64,000 bases of DNA from NCBI GenBank assembly GCA_963969345.1, contig OZ017768.1, positions 2,938,718 through 3,002,717 of the forward strand, given 5' to 3'. Made by a program: the position numbers and the translations under genes. This stretch comes from Turbatrix aceti. Lineage: Eukaryota; Nematoda; Chromadorea; Rhabditida; Panagrolaimidae. Under the pieces are notes generated by a model. The model ran no database searches. It was given only the letters and a program-made list of their open reading frames with translations, and was not told where the DNA came from. Below, one piece after another: positions 52,154 to 64,000 of this stretch (position 1 is the stretch's first letter; the number at the start of each line of letters is the position of its first letter).

Positions 52154-54853
52154 TGTGCGCACTCGTCACCACGGATCTTCTGTAAACAAAGAAAGGCATT
52201 GTTTGTCAGGGCATGTATGCACCAGGCTAGGGACACGGTGACGTAGACCCCCTCTCTGCTCAATCAATGCCATTCCACAAAAGGCACAAAATCAAAATTG
52301 CCTTCATTTTCAAAAATTGACGGCACAAACTGTTCAAAGCCCAAAAGTTCACGTTCTAACGATTACCGAGAAACACAGTCTTTCCTAATCAATCTCGTGT
52401 TTGTTTATGTACGTACTCATTTTTAAAATTTAACGGCGCAGGTTTTGAACGCCCAGAAAATCAAGCACCGCTCAATTGCTTTGACGCCAAAGCCGCTGCC
52501 AATTCAATTCAAAAACAATAGGTTGCCTCGTAATTATGAAAGTCGTGGCAGAAAAAAACGCAAGCATGTGCGAGATTGTACATAGTTAGCGACCAAGTTG
52601 TCCCATGAGATACTTCTTGCTGGTGGCGTCAAAATTCATGTCAGAGGCAACATGCAATCTTGTAAGAAATTATCGTTCAATTAAAATAAGCAAAGTCGCA
52701 GAAAGTGGCTTCGAAAGGAAAGCGACGTAAACAAAGCCCTTACAGCACTCGGAAAACAAAACCTGTCAATAGCGCCGAAGGCAACAGCGAAGCATATGTA
52801 TCTGGAATCCAGATGACAGTGCGCGTCTGAATGCCTCAATCAGACAAACATGGTTTCTGTGTTTTTCATTCTGTGGCCTCTGGCCTCTCGAACGAACAAA
52901 CAATCAGACAAGGATTTGTTAAGTGTTCGTTCACAACATCAAATCATCCGAAACACGATACATATCAAGGAGCATGCATGGCATGCACACCTCTAAGACG
53001 GGTACGGCACGCGTAAAAGTACACAAATTCCATTCCGCCTTCGTCATAAATAAGTAAGCGTTCAGGAGAGAGAGAGAGTGTTTGTTTCCGAAAAATAGGC
53101 GGTCCTGGGAGGCCCCTTAGGTGGTGACGATGAAGAGCCAGCCGCGCTACTCTACTACTACGCCAGCGCAAGCACGCGCGGTACCAGATATACGGGTTTG
53201 TCGGTAGCAGAAGCTTCCGTCCCCTCGGTGTGCCGCCAGGGGAGTAGCAGCGACGACGGAGACGGCAGCGGTGGCACAACAACAACATCCCACGTCACCG
53301 GCCGCTGCTGGCCCGCCACGCCTTGTTGTGCCTGCCGCGTGAGTTTTTTTCTTCGAGAAAAAGCGCATCCCAGTGGTAGTATGACCAATCGCATTTTAGT
53401 CGCAGGAACTAACTCGAGAGACCGGAGAACGTAAATGCTAATAAGCAATAGCCAACAGCCAACAGCCCAGACAGGTCCAGGGAGGTCGTGCTGAGCTGGA
53501 ACTGGGGCTGGCTAACATGACGCACCTCGCATCCCAGACCTTAGAAGTAGCGTACTTTGCTTCACTCTACGGCACCAGGAATGTTTTACGTTTTACGTTT
53601 TACGTTTTACCGGACGCAAAACACAAACGATGAATGTTTCAATGAATGAATGAGGAGAGATATCCGATGCCCTTGACGCAGATGTTGGCACAATGACCCT
53701 TAGAAGTACAGGGAAACAGACTGTAAGCTTCAATGGCAATGAGTAATGTGAATCAACATTTGCCAAAAAATGCTTAAAAATTTTACAAACAAATAAACAT
53801 GTTTGTGTGCGAGGAAACAAACACTTTTGTTTCTCAACAAAAAAACTACGCGTAAGCTTACATAATAAGAAAAATGTTTGTTATCGTATTTAATAAGAGT
53901 CGACCCAAAAATGAAGCATTTCGAGTTCATAAATTCGAAAAAAAACAAATCATAGTCGCGCAACAAGCAAAAAAAAACTGAGTGAGCACTAAGCAAAATG
54001 GCACCTGCCCAGATCCGACGCACCTTTGAAAATGAAGAATAAACCAGACTATTTACTAAGACGACATACGGAAATGCAAAGAAAGGAAAGCAAGTTAATA
54101 GATTGGATTAGATTACTCTTACTGCACATTTGTTTATTGTTTTGTTTTACGCCACCGGCATCGGCACGCCCGCCCGCCTGCACGTGCGCGTACTACTCAC
54201 AGGCAATTACCGGCAATCTCCTAAATCCCTCATTAATTTTTTTTATCTCTCTTTCTCTCTCTGCAGACATCTTCCACCAATGGATTAGAGACAGACGTCA
54301 AACCGGGTGCGGCTTACGCGGTCGGTCTCGGTCGTGGTCGTGGTCATGGCCAGCGGGCGGTCACTTGACTGACTCGGGGCGACGAGAGATGACTAACTAG
54401 CGCTCACATCAGTCCTCTTCACGTCAGATAAAAAAAAAAGCAAAGCAGTGCGCGTCCGGCGATGCCATGCCGCACGAGGAGGAAGAAGCGACTCGGCTGG
54501 CTAGCTAGCTAGCTAGCTTGAAAGCAACTCTTTTCGGCGAAACGGCAATTATGCCCGCCGCGCTGTGGTCGACGACGTCATCCCGAAGGAGAGGACACGT
54601 GCGGTGTCGCCAGAAGACGCGCGACGTGGCGCATGAGCGTGGCGTGGCGTGTCGCAGTCGCCGCGCGTGCTTCGATGGCGTGCCTTCTCACTTTCGTTCT
54701 CGTTCTCGGTCTCGTTCTCGGTCTTTGCGACTTGTTAAAAAGCATGTCAAATGAAAGAAAGAGTCAAAATACATACATACACCGTTGGAGACAAAAAAAT
54801 CCTTAGTTAGAGGGACAAAAATTTCAAAAGTACCCCAAAATCCAAGAACTCAC
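52154..54853. other. Upstream region of DGK theta, no firm exon
   Basis: An acceptor TTTACAG lies 27 nt before the DGK ATG. Microsatellites: GTTTTAC repeat at about 53583-53610, GCTA repeat at 54497-54519, CGTTCTCGTTCTCGGTCTCG near 54695-54720. Probably promoter, 5' leader and introns of DGK theta. Confidence 0.4.
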
Positions 54854-55699
54854 CTGTCCTGCAGATTCAACTCTGGCTCAGGTAAGATGCAATAATCAGA
54901 GATCTGGAAAGCATCGTGACGACCCCGGGGCGATGCTGTCTCGTATACGAGGTGCTAGACAGACACAGGTGCGTTTTTTAGTCTTTTCTGAAGAAAGTGC
55001 CAATTAAACTTGACATAGCTTTCGCGGAACGAACCCACCAGTTATATTGTAAACAATTTGATTCAGAAGAGAAAACGAATTCAGAAATCGAATTCAAAAT
55101 TAAATACTATCTTGTACTTTGGTTGGCCGGTTGTGGCTAATCTTTGGCGGGAAAAGTGGCGGTGAGTATGCTACGGTGAGGTGAGGTGAGGTGAGGGGTG
55201 GTGGGGACGCGGCGATGAAGGTAGGCTGGCGATGATTGCCGGCACCAGCGACAACCGAACACACTGAAAAAAATGTATGTAGGAAGAATAAATGATCGGG
55301 TTCAAATGAAATGCGATGGACGTCACACACGCAAAAATCACGTACAAAAAGTTCGCGCGAAAATTTTTTTGTGGACTTGAAGAATCCAAAAAAAATGCCT
55401 AAACGTTAGCGGAAAACGGCAAACACGGTAAATGTATGGGTTACGGTCGCAAAATTGAATACTAACAAATTCTTCGGTTTCGCGGATTTAATTCAACGCT
55501 TACTTTAGCTCATATCGATAAAAACGAAAAAGAAATCTGTGAATGTGAATGTGAATGAAGTCGCGCAATTTAACACACCTTGTTGACGTTGGACACTACT
55601 GCCACCGCCTGGCGCAAGACACGCTGGGCCCACGGCCGCGGTCTGCGGGCAGCCAACCGGTATGGGCTTCGTTGGCACTATAGTGCCAAGACAAGACAC
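54854..55699 (-). CDS. Candidate exon chain, gene unknown (possibly DGK 5' exons)
   Basis: Three minus-strand open segments with splice sites agree in phase: 55699-55579 (ATTCAG acceptor, GTGTG donor, phase 1), 55263-55175 (TTTTTTCAG acceptor, phase 0) and 54954-54854 (TCTAG acceptor, GTGAGT donor, phase 2). They encode GTIVPTKPIPVGCPQTAAVG, CSVVAGAGNHRQPTFIAASP and HLVYETASPRGRHDAFQISD followed by YCILPEPELNLQD. No family is recognised. They lie upstream of DGK theta on the same strand, but the last one ends in phase 2, which would put the first DGK exon out of frame, so a missing small exon or a separate gene must be supposed. No start codon was found. Confidence 0.4.
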
Positions 55700-58600
55700 C
55701 TGAATGGCAAATAACAAGCCGGCAGGCAGAAAAAGGTCTTCGAGCTCGCTCGCTCGTTCGCGTGTCTCCAGCTCAAGCAAGTTGGAAAACGAACGACCAA
55801 ACGACCACCTAACAAACGCCAAACGGCTGTCGAGAAGTCGAGAATTCGGGGGGAATAAAGATCAGAAAACCAGCGGTTTTTGTCGTCCCGGATTGGCAAC
55901 AGACAACAAAACATACATATTTAGAAGAGCACGCGCACAAATCTCGTCAAAGACGTTTAACGTGTCTAGACGACCCCGAGGACAGATAAAAGCCGTGTCC
56001 GAAGCCGAGACCGAGAGTTTTTTGTGCGAGAACAATTCGCGTTATTTTGAGAAATATCTGCAACAAACACGCGCTCTTGCATGGCACAAGGCTTGTGCCA
56101 GGGGGGGAACAGGGTAAAAAGGTGCGGCATAAGTGTGCCACCACGACGTCCGGCACGCGAGTTGAGAGATAACGAGGCCGTTTATCGGCGAGAGCAATCG
56201 ATGGCATAATGAAGCCAGAACTCCACTCGGCATTCGACATTCAACATTCGGCCAAAAAGTGCCATGAATAGAAAAAAACAGAAAACGCTAGTCCCGAGAT
56301 TACGATACACCTTTCTTTGTTCGAAACCGTTTCTGCCTGACTTGGCAAAAATAAATAAATAAACGACCAAACGTTTAATCACAGCGGAAAGAAAATCCAG
56401 TGAAGCAATCGACCAAAAAAATTGGTATTTATGTAATTCGACAGCGTTTTAAAAAAAATGTGAATGCGATAAAAAATCTGTGTCTCAGTTAACAGCGCGG
56501 CGCCGTTGTAAACGAGCGCCTTGTTAGCACGACTCGAAAAACAGAAACAGAAACAGAAACAGAAGCCGACTTCAGAGGAGAGGAGAGATCAAAAAACAGC
56601 CGAGAGGGGTAATTAGCGTGTTTGAAGCAAAAAAAAACTTGCGCGAACAAGAAAAAAAGAAAATTGTCAGAGGGAAAAAAAATAGGACTCGCGTTGCAGA
56701 CAGTTATTAGCCGCGTCGTCAGGCTTCTAATAACCAGCCTGGAGGACGGTGGACGGTAGATGCGGACGCGGACGGTGGTGTCGCTGCAACCCGGCCAGCT
56801 CGGACGCGTGCCAGCCGCCTGGCCTCGGCTGCTGACAATGACGCGATTCGGTGAAACAAAAAAAAATATAATCATGCCTTCCTTTGCCTTCGTCGGCGCT
56901 ACTGTCGCCTGTTGTTGCCGGCCCGCGAGACAGACGAAATTGAAGACAACTTGACCACGCGCATGCGCATGCGACAGAGATAAAGATAAATAGATAATCG
57001 CTCGAATGGGTACGCAGTGACGGCACGGCGGCAACAGCAGCGACGACGACGGCAACAACGACAACGGCGGCGGCGGTGGCAGTGGTGGCCACGAGACGTC
57101 CTCTAAGCTATCAATTACCTCACTCGCCCCACCATCGTCGATGACATCCCCCCTCCCGGTGGTGGTAGTTGCTACCAGCCTTCGTTATCGTTGTCGTCGT
57201 CGAAGCCGTAGCAGTAGCTCCCCGTATGTAGCCGGGCTGTTGTCAGTGACTGGTGAAAAAAAACACAAAAAAATTGACGTGTCCTCGGTCTTGGTCGCTG
57301 CCGGGCTGGCGCGGGAGCATGCGAGAGTCGTCGTTGTCGTCGTCGTCGTCGTCGTCGTTGTCGGCTGCGTCGTAGTCCGCGTCCGCGTCCCGCGTCCGTG
57401 TCCGCGTCGTCGGCAGCGACAGCAGCAGCAACAGCAGCAGCCGCTTCGACGGCACAAATGCACACCACACGCACACGAGCATGCATGGATGCTCGGTCGG
57501 GTGCACCACGCGCCATCTCGTGCGTGTGTGCCCATGCGCAGCCGGAGGAGGAGGAGAAGGACCGCGCCGATGCCGTTGAAGGAGAAGGAGACAAGAAAAA
57601 AAATGTTCTCTGTGTGAACGAACACAACACGCGCAAAGATATTTACAGCCACCGATGCTACTGATAAATATTATACAAAGAATTCAAAAAACAAGCAGCA
57701 GGACAAATCAATTCCCAGACAGATTTCAGAATCCGATTCTGCCAAAAAAAATTATTCACAAGTTCAGCGTTTTGGAAAAAAAAATTAGAACGCGCCCCAT
57801 TTTTTTTAGTAACTCCACAAAATTCAGAGCAAAAAAACAACGAAAAACGTTAGCGAGTTTGTTTGTTAAATAAATTAAAAATTAAAATAGCCAAAAAGCA
57901 TAAGTGTGTGTGTGTGTGTATGTTTTGTGGATACATTTAGTGTCAAAGCAGCGACGACACGATGCGAAAAAAAGGAGCGAGATGGCACGCCGCATCTGGT
58001 GGCGTTAGTGCCGTCGGCAGCGGGCAAGCTTCTCTCACAGCTTGGCCACGACAGCCTTCACGCATAAATATAACCAGCCGGTCGGTCGCATGCCAAGCTG
58101 GCTGGCTGGCAGCGGGGACTCGACTCTGTCTTCCTGGTCGTGGTTGTGGTTCTGGTCCTGCGCGGGGATTGATTAAGGACTCGGACAAATCCAGAGTCGA
58201 AGGAAGCATTTGTCATTCGTCATTCGAGAAAAAAAGAGAGGAAGAAAGAGATGCAACATGTCAGTCTTGCCGGGAGTGTCTGATGTGAGCTCTGTTCCGA
58301 TTTGATGTGCTTTCGGAAGACAAAAAAACATCTATGCTCTCTAAAAAAACAGGAATTTGGTTTATCAGAAGAGCCAAGCTCCGCGATGAGCGCCAATCAA
58401 TCCCCGCAGGCAGTTGGGAGGGCAGCTGGTTGTCTCAGCCCGCCTCCGCTCCCACAAATCAACCCAAGCAGTCAATCAATTGCTCTTCGTTCGTTTCGCT
58501 CCCGATTCGAAAAATAAGATTTATCGACCACTTCGGACGAGACTGCAAGTTATAATAGATCCAAACGTATTCCAAAAAAATTAGTTTGACGAGACGCAAA

Positions 58601-61600
58601 ATCTTTTAAACAGTCAAAAATAATTTAAAATAAAAAAATGCGCCGGATGCCAAATTTGCTGCTTGGCCTGCTCCGAATCCAGGGAGCGTAAAAAAAAGCG
58701 TGGCGTGCGTGTGCAATTCAGGGCGCACCTGGAGGCCGAAAAACTTCCTCCAGAGCTTTGGCAAAGTCACCCTAGCACGGCGACTACGACGGCATCGATG
58801 AAATGGATGTCTGGCATTGCATTCGCGCAACCGACGTGTACGACGTGTGAGACGTGTGCCACCTTTGAAGAATGCAAGCCGGATAAGAGGATTTAAAATT
58901 AGAACAACTCGAAGAGACGAAACCGAGGAATTAGTCCGTGTGAGCCGAAAAAGGTCAATCTTTGGAGCAAAACACTCGTCAGTGGACTGCACAGAAGCCG
59001 AAATAAACATAGATAGATAGTTAATTTTCGGCATCAGAAAACAAGCGCGGGCAGTAGTTAAATGAACGAACGCGGACGTGGGCCACGGTCCACGGCATGG
59101 CAGCAGCCAGCCACATCCGGCACGCCGACGACGACGACAACGACGACGACCTGTCTCAACCCGCAGCCGCAGCAGCAGCAGCAGCAGCATGGCAAGCTAA
59201 ACCCGTTAGGCAACGCAACAACGACTAAGACAAGGATTTTTGCAATCCACAAGAAGAATGCCGAGAGAGAGAAAGCGAAACGAGGCAGAAGATGAAGCGG
59301 GCCTGGACACGACAAAAAAATCCAGAAACAACGCCAGCTGTCGTAGTATGTATACTATTTAAATGCGGAGCTGAGAATTCACAAATCCCGATGCGGAGAC
59401 AAAACCGAAAAAAACAAAGTTGCATGGAATTTTTGACGTCGAAGATGGGCAGGCGAACGAACGCACGAAAGTGCTGGAGAGGCGGGTGGTCAAGTTGGGA
59501 GACGAACAATCATCCCATCCAGGCTTCAAACCAAGAAATCGGGAGATGAACAACAGTCAAAACACAAAAAAAGTGCCCGGAGCGTTGTTAGATAACTAGA
59601 ACAGGCCTAACAAGCCCCGTTGAACACGTCGCTAATGGGCTGGCTACCAGGCCGAGACTGCACTGCGCGGTGGTTTGTGCCGGAGTGCTCCAGACCAGAA
59701 AAAGAAAACTCCGACCGACTGCCGAACAAAGCCAAAGAAAAAAAATCCAACAAAAAGTCTAAACAATAATCAGCGATTCAGCATTCGTCAGTCCACGCAG
59801 AAAAAAAAGGAAGCAGAAAAAAGAGCGTTGCCAAATTTCAAATTTTTTCGCAAGCCTTGTTTTGTTTTGTATGTGTCTGTCTCGACGCCCGGACCGCTAC
59901 TCCGAGACAGAACAGAAGAACAGAACGAACAAGGGTGCGAAGTTGACTCGAGCTTAGCCGCCGCCGCCACTACGCCGCCCGGTCCGGCCCGTTGGCGGTA
60001 GTTTAGTTGTAGTAGTAGCAGTGTTTTTGAGGGAAAAAGGATGGAGGGAGGGAAAAGGGGGGGGGGGAAGAGTCAGCGGGATGCAACGGATAGCGTTGCA
60101 CTGCCCGCACTGCCAGCAGCAACGGGGGGCAACTAACTGGCTGCTCTGTTGCTGCCAGCGGCCGTGGCCTGGCCGTGGTCGTGGTCGTGGTCGTGGTCGT
60201 GGCTTGGCCGTGGCTGCGTCCACGGCAGCACACGTCCGTTGCTGGAAGGGCCGCACACACGCAACACGCTTCGAACTACTCTCGTCTCTTCTACTCTCGT
60301 CGCTCCTCTGCACACTTGAGGGGCATTAGACACGACAAAACGAAACGAAACGAAACGAAACGGATGATAGGAAGCTCTGCCGGGCCCCAGGACGCCGCGT
60401 GGCGGTGGTGGCAATCGGATGCACGCGGCAGCCACAGCCGCAGCCACAGCCTGCACCCGTCCGTCAACGAACTGGAGACTCCATGTAGGGTAGTGGTATT
60501 TAGTTGGTTGGTGGTGGTGGTGGCGTTTTGTTGGCCAGATTGCAACAATCCCAGATTTTTGTACCAGCGGATATGGACGGACACTTCCCATCCCGCCTGG
60601 GAAGAAAAATGCGTGCGTGGGAGAGAACAAAAAAAATGAGGGTTCTGAGGTTGACATAAAATCATTCGCTAATTGTGCAAGCGTCTAATTAAAACGCAAA
60701 CAAGAACAATAAAACTTGTTAGCAGACAAAACGCGCTAGAGTTAAAAATAGAATTTTTTAAACACAAAAATTTTTTTTTCAAAAACCGTGGAAATTTGTA
60801 ATTACGATAATTTTCACAGCGCACACCCTTAAAGGTGTTTTGTCCGGCCAGAGAGCAAAAAAACCCGGATCTTCGTTGCTACACTGCAAATTCTTTTGAA
60901 GAGTCTTTTCCGGCCACCACCCACTTGTCTTTGACATGAAAGAGATTCTAGTATGTACTATTTATTGTTTGGTCGGGTCGAAAAAAAGGGGAGAGGAGGG
61001 TGGCAAACCGAGAGGCACGATACATACTTATCCCAGAAACAATACAACATTTTTATATTTTCTCCCTCCCTCTCACTCACAAATTGTATTCGTTCGCGAT
61101 TGTGGTTGGGTGCGATCCATCAAAGGTCTCGGCCCGACACAAAAAAAACAACACAACAGCAGCCAAGCGTAATTCGATGTCCCTGCTTCAGGAAGCCGTG
61201 ACTCTGGCAAATCTGACATCAGTGCATGACGTGGTTCTGACAAAGCCGGGTGGGAAGAGGCTGAGTGAGGCCTAACAAAGACAAGACGAAGAAGCAGAAG
61301 AAGTTTCGGACTGAGTGGGTGGGCGAGAAGAAGAATGAATGCCAAAGCACACAGTAAAAGCCAAGCTAGGCCAAGCCACGTCGAACGCCGGGCTACTGCT
61401 CTCGGGGGTCTCGACGGCTCTCGGGTGGCAAACAAGATGATGATGGCGGGAGCGGCGCTACGCTACATACGCGACAGCATTCATGCAGCAGCCTGGGCAA
61501 TGAATGAATGGACGCAATGTGATGGGCAATTTTATTTCATTTTATCCGCTTCGATAGTTAGCGGTTTTGCAACTTCCGTTGTCGTTGAGCGTTTCGTCTC

Positions 61601-62608
61601 GTCGTCCTTCAATTGTGCATTTTTTTTTCTATTTTCTAGCGTTTTTGATGCCTGCTGACGAAGAAGAAGACGAAGAAGAAGATGAAGAATAAAAAAAATG
61701 ACACAGCGTGTGACCTTGCTGGCCACGGGCCACGGGGGCCACGGGGTACGACTCGCTCACTCGATGGATGGATGGATGGATGAAAAAAACGACCAACAGC
61801 CATCGATTTTGATTCATACATAACTGACTCACCCACAGACAAGCGTTGCTATTATACTACGTGGCGTGGATTTTTTTCTTCCTTCGCAAAGACCAGCTGT
61901 GATTCACGGATGACCTGAGAACGAGAACTAAGCTAACTAACTATCTAAATTACTGCGTAGCCAGGTGACCAGGTAAGCCATGTATATCTCCTATTCCGAC
62001 ACCTCACGATTGATCAATCCGGCCTCAAAGATTGCTGACCTGCAAACAATGTCTGCTACTACCTGTGTCGTTCCAACCAAACCAACAACTACGGCAGGAG
62101 CAAACACAAGGTTTGTGTGCTTGACGGGGTCATGCCGACTAACTAGCTAACTAAGATTGCATCTCTCTATCCAACAAGCCGGTTTACTCGCGCTTTCATC
62201 CCACCAATCGGATGAGTAGTATATGTATGAGTCCGATCGATTGATCCATGTTGACATGTCGCACAGCTGATTTTCCTACGCACAAACGCGCTAGAACTTC
62301 GATCTCGCTAAACCTCTGCTCTGTAGAATTTTTTGTTCTGTTCTTTTGACCATCAAATTTTTTTTGTTATACGCCTGCAACCACGTTTCTCAGCCAAATG
62401 CTCGCTTTGGCGTCGCTTTTCACTTGCACTTGCCCTTATCACCTCAGATATCAGCCGCGTGACGACGACGCGTCCTCCTTTGGCGTTGACAGACAACGAC
62501 TTTTTGTACTACGACACGAAGCGGATGTCCGTGCCTCGTACAAATAGCCTTCAACCTGCTCCGGGAAGCACTATTCATTCTTCTTGCTGCACTCTGCACG
62601 CTTCCAGG
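55700..62608. other. Microsatellite-rich gene desert
   Basis: Nearly 7 kb without a supported exon. Simple repeats: AACAGA (56541-56561), GTC/GAC (57327-57363), CAG (57418-57442 and 59166-59189), TG (57906-57920), GTGGTC (60172-60203), CGAAA (60338-60362), GAAGAA (61660-61690), GGAT (61763-61782). Many frames of 80-190 codons occur on both strands but are made of repeats and lack splice sites. It separates DGK theta (minus) from EndoU (plus), so promoter regions of both are expected at its ends. Confidence 0.5.
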
Positions 62609-63811
62609 ATGCGCGTCATTGTTCTCCTTCTCGGCCTTGTCGCCCTCATTGGCCTCGGATCTGCTACGATTATCCGCATTGTGCCGCAGAAGTCCGATGA
62701 GTACACCGTCGTCGACGCTACCAAAGACGCCGCGCTTCAGACCGCGATTACGGCAATGTGGAACGCAGATGTCGACCGGGCCGCGGCCTCCGACGTGACA
62801 GTCAACTGGGGAAAGAAGGTTTCCGGCAACACGGATCCCACGTCGACTCCGCTGTTTACAAAAGTCAATGAGGATTTGTTCAAACGACCGGTGTACAGCA
62901 AGCTAATTGATATCCTCAACAAGAATTACTTCCACGCACCTGTTTGCACGGCAGAACCCGCGATGGCCGGTCTGAGGAAAGCCTACCTGGACGATTACCT
63001 TCAGACGCTGACCAACACTTCGGTCTTCCAGGTCGCGTACAAGTATCTCGTGGCCCAGGGTGTCGCGTCTTCCAACTATTCTGAATTCTACGCAAAGTTG
63101 ACCAACTTGTGGTACGGCACGTACACGAGGTGCAAAGGCGCTCTCGGCAGCTCTGGTACGTTGGGGATCTTGTGATCTTTCTTGTCAGCTGACAAAGCGG
63201 TTTTCGGGAAGGAATGAATTTTGCGGACTATTTTAACGGACACGGATAAAATCCGGCTTTCCAGACAATCTAAGAAGATGAAAATCGCAAATATGAAAAA
63301 AAAGGCGGCGTTAGTAACTTTCACATCCAAAAAAGAAACTAATTGAGAATTCGTGCGCGCGGGAGATAAAAACGGGATAACAGATACCGCAGCGCTGATA
63401 TTTATCCCTAACAATCCTGAAATGATGACAAATTCTGTGTTGGTTGCAGGCTGGGAGCACGTGTATTCCGGTGAATGGAAGGGCACCGAAGTCGATGGAC
63501 AGCACAACTGGGTCCGATACTATCTCCTCGAAAAAGCGGGACAAATCAACTATCACGGATACTTTGAATACTCAAATTCTCTCATCGGTACAATTCAGTA
63601 CACCTGGAATGACTACCTCAAGCATGAGGGAGGTTTTCTCATCGGAACGTCGCCGGCCTTCGATCTGTCCCTCTTCACGACGTGTGTACTCGCGCACTCT
63701 GGCAGCAGCGCGTGCAAATTCACGCTCAATGGCACATCGCTTCACGTAGTTGGCTACCACCAGGCGTGCGACGCTGGCACGTGTTTGTCGACGTCTTACC
63801 CGAGCCTGTAA
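62609..63811 (+). CDS. endou: Secreted EndoU (XendoU-type) endoribonuclease
   Basis: Two exons, 62609-63155 and 63450-63811, joined in phase 1 (acceptor GGTTGCAG); 302 aa. EndoU enzymes cut RNA 5' of uridines in a Mn2+- or Ca2+-dependent way. Signal peptide MRVIVLLLGLVALIGLGSAT, so this form is exported. The family core is intact: LFTKVNEDLFKRPVYSKLI, then both catalytic histidines in GWEHVYSGEWKG and GQHNWVRYYLLEK, and the catalytic lysine near YLKHEGGFLIGTSPAFDLSL with the downstream TTCVLA strand. N-glycosylation sites NTS and NYS lie in exon 1. I chose the Met directly behind a CTTCCAG acceptor because it begins a signal peptide; an in-frame extension upstream does not look like protein. 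Confidence 0.93.
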
Positions 63812-64000
63812 AGCTCAATTGACACTTGAATCCTTGCCCTTCTCCCTCCGTTCCGGAATAAAAAAAAAGATAACCAAATACACAAAAAAAAAGTTACGGT
63901 GGTAACATGTCTGACGACGAAGACAAAGACGACGACGCATCCAGAAAAATAAAATTTGGCTTGTCTCAAAAAAAAACTTTTCATAACCCGAATTTGTGAA
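63812..64000 (+). other. EndoU 3' flank
   Basis: AATAAA at 63857-63862 is the likely polyadenylation signal of EndoU, 46 nt after the stop. The rest of the window end shows no gene. Confidence 0.5.

Noticed and set aside
57141..57652. Frames of 155-158 codons on both strands
   Set aside because: Made of GTC/CAG and Arg/Ser/Val homopolymers from microsatellites.

Overview
The window looks like a nematode nuclear chromosome segment, probably from a free-living rhabditid-type worm; I cannot name the species. Reasons: most genes are split by introns with GTAAG/GTGAG donors and TTTTCAG acceptors; several start codons sit 0-40 nt behind an unpaired acceptor-like site, as expected for spliced-leader trans-splicing; and the gene set is animal and nematode in character (innexin, two nematode-style seven-helix receptors, theta-type diacylglycerol kinase, CNNM transporter, EndoU nuclease). 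Coding exons are GC-balanced; introns and spacers are rich in A and T runs. Exon boundaries below were joined by hand, requiring consensus splice sites and phase agreement.

Layout. 1.7-5.6 kb: a Ly6/three-finger GPI-type protein (+), a LAS1-like N-terminal fragment (-) and a prolidase (-). 6.0-10.4 kb: three tandem minus-strand genes for small secreted proteins built of SGPPP repeats separated by DRRRRD sites, all with the same promoter module and 3' tail, with a seven-helix receptor (+) between copies 1 and 2. 11-13 kb: innexin (-). 13-17 kb: spacer with a hAT-type MITE. 17.2-25.3 kb: an unidentified small gene broken by a second hAT-type MITE, and an AK5-type two-domain adenylate kinase (-) with two first exons, one at the edge of a third MITE. 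26.8-30.7 kb: a repeat-rich basic protein and an unidentified 313-aa protein (both -). 31.2-32.9 kb: DIM1/TXNL4A and MED21 (+). 33.2-37.9 kb: an unidentified protein and a CNNM-type transporter (-). 38.3-40.1 kb: DCN1-like protein and LAMTOR5 (+). 40.2-41.9 kb: rhodopsin-like peptide receptor (-). 45.3-52.2 kb: diacylglycerol kinase theta (-) with two alternative terminal exon sets. 52.2-62.6 kb: a ~10 kb stretch of microsatellites with one in-phase chain of candidate exons. 62.6-63.8 kb: secreted EndoU nuclease (+).

Functional themes. Core machinery (DIM1 in the U5 snRNP, MED21 in Mediator, DCN1 in neddylation, LAMTOR5 in Ragulator/mTORC1) occurs as two same-strand pairs that could be operons. 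Signalling genes (DGK theta, AK5, innexin, receptors) are separated by long spacers. The least explained parts are the tandem SGPPP/RRRR peptide family, the hAT-type MITE inside a coding exon, and a fold-back repeat family whose four copies nearly fill the introns or spacer they occupy.
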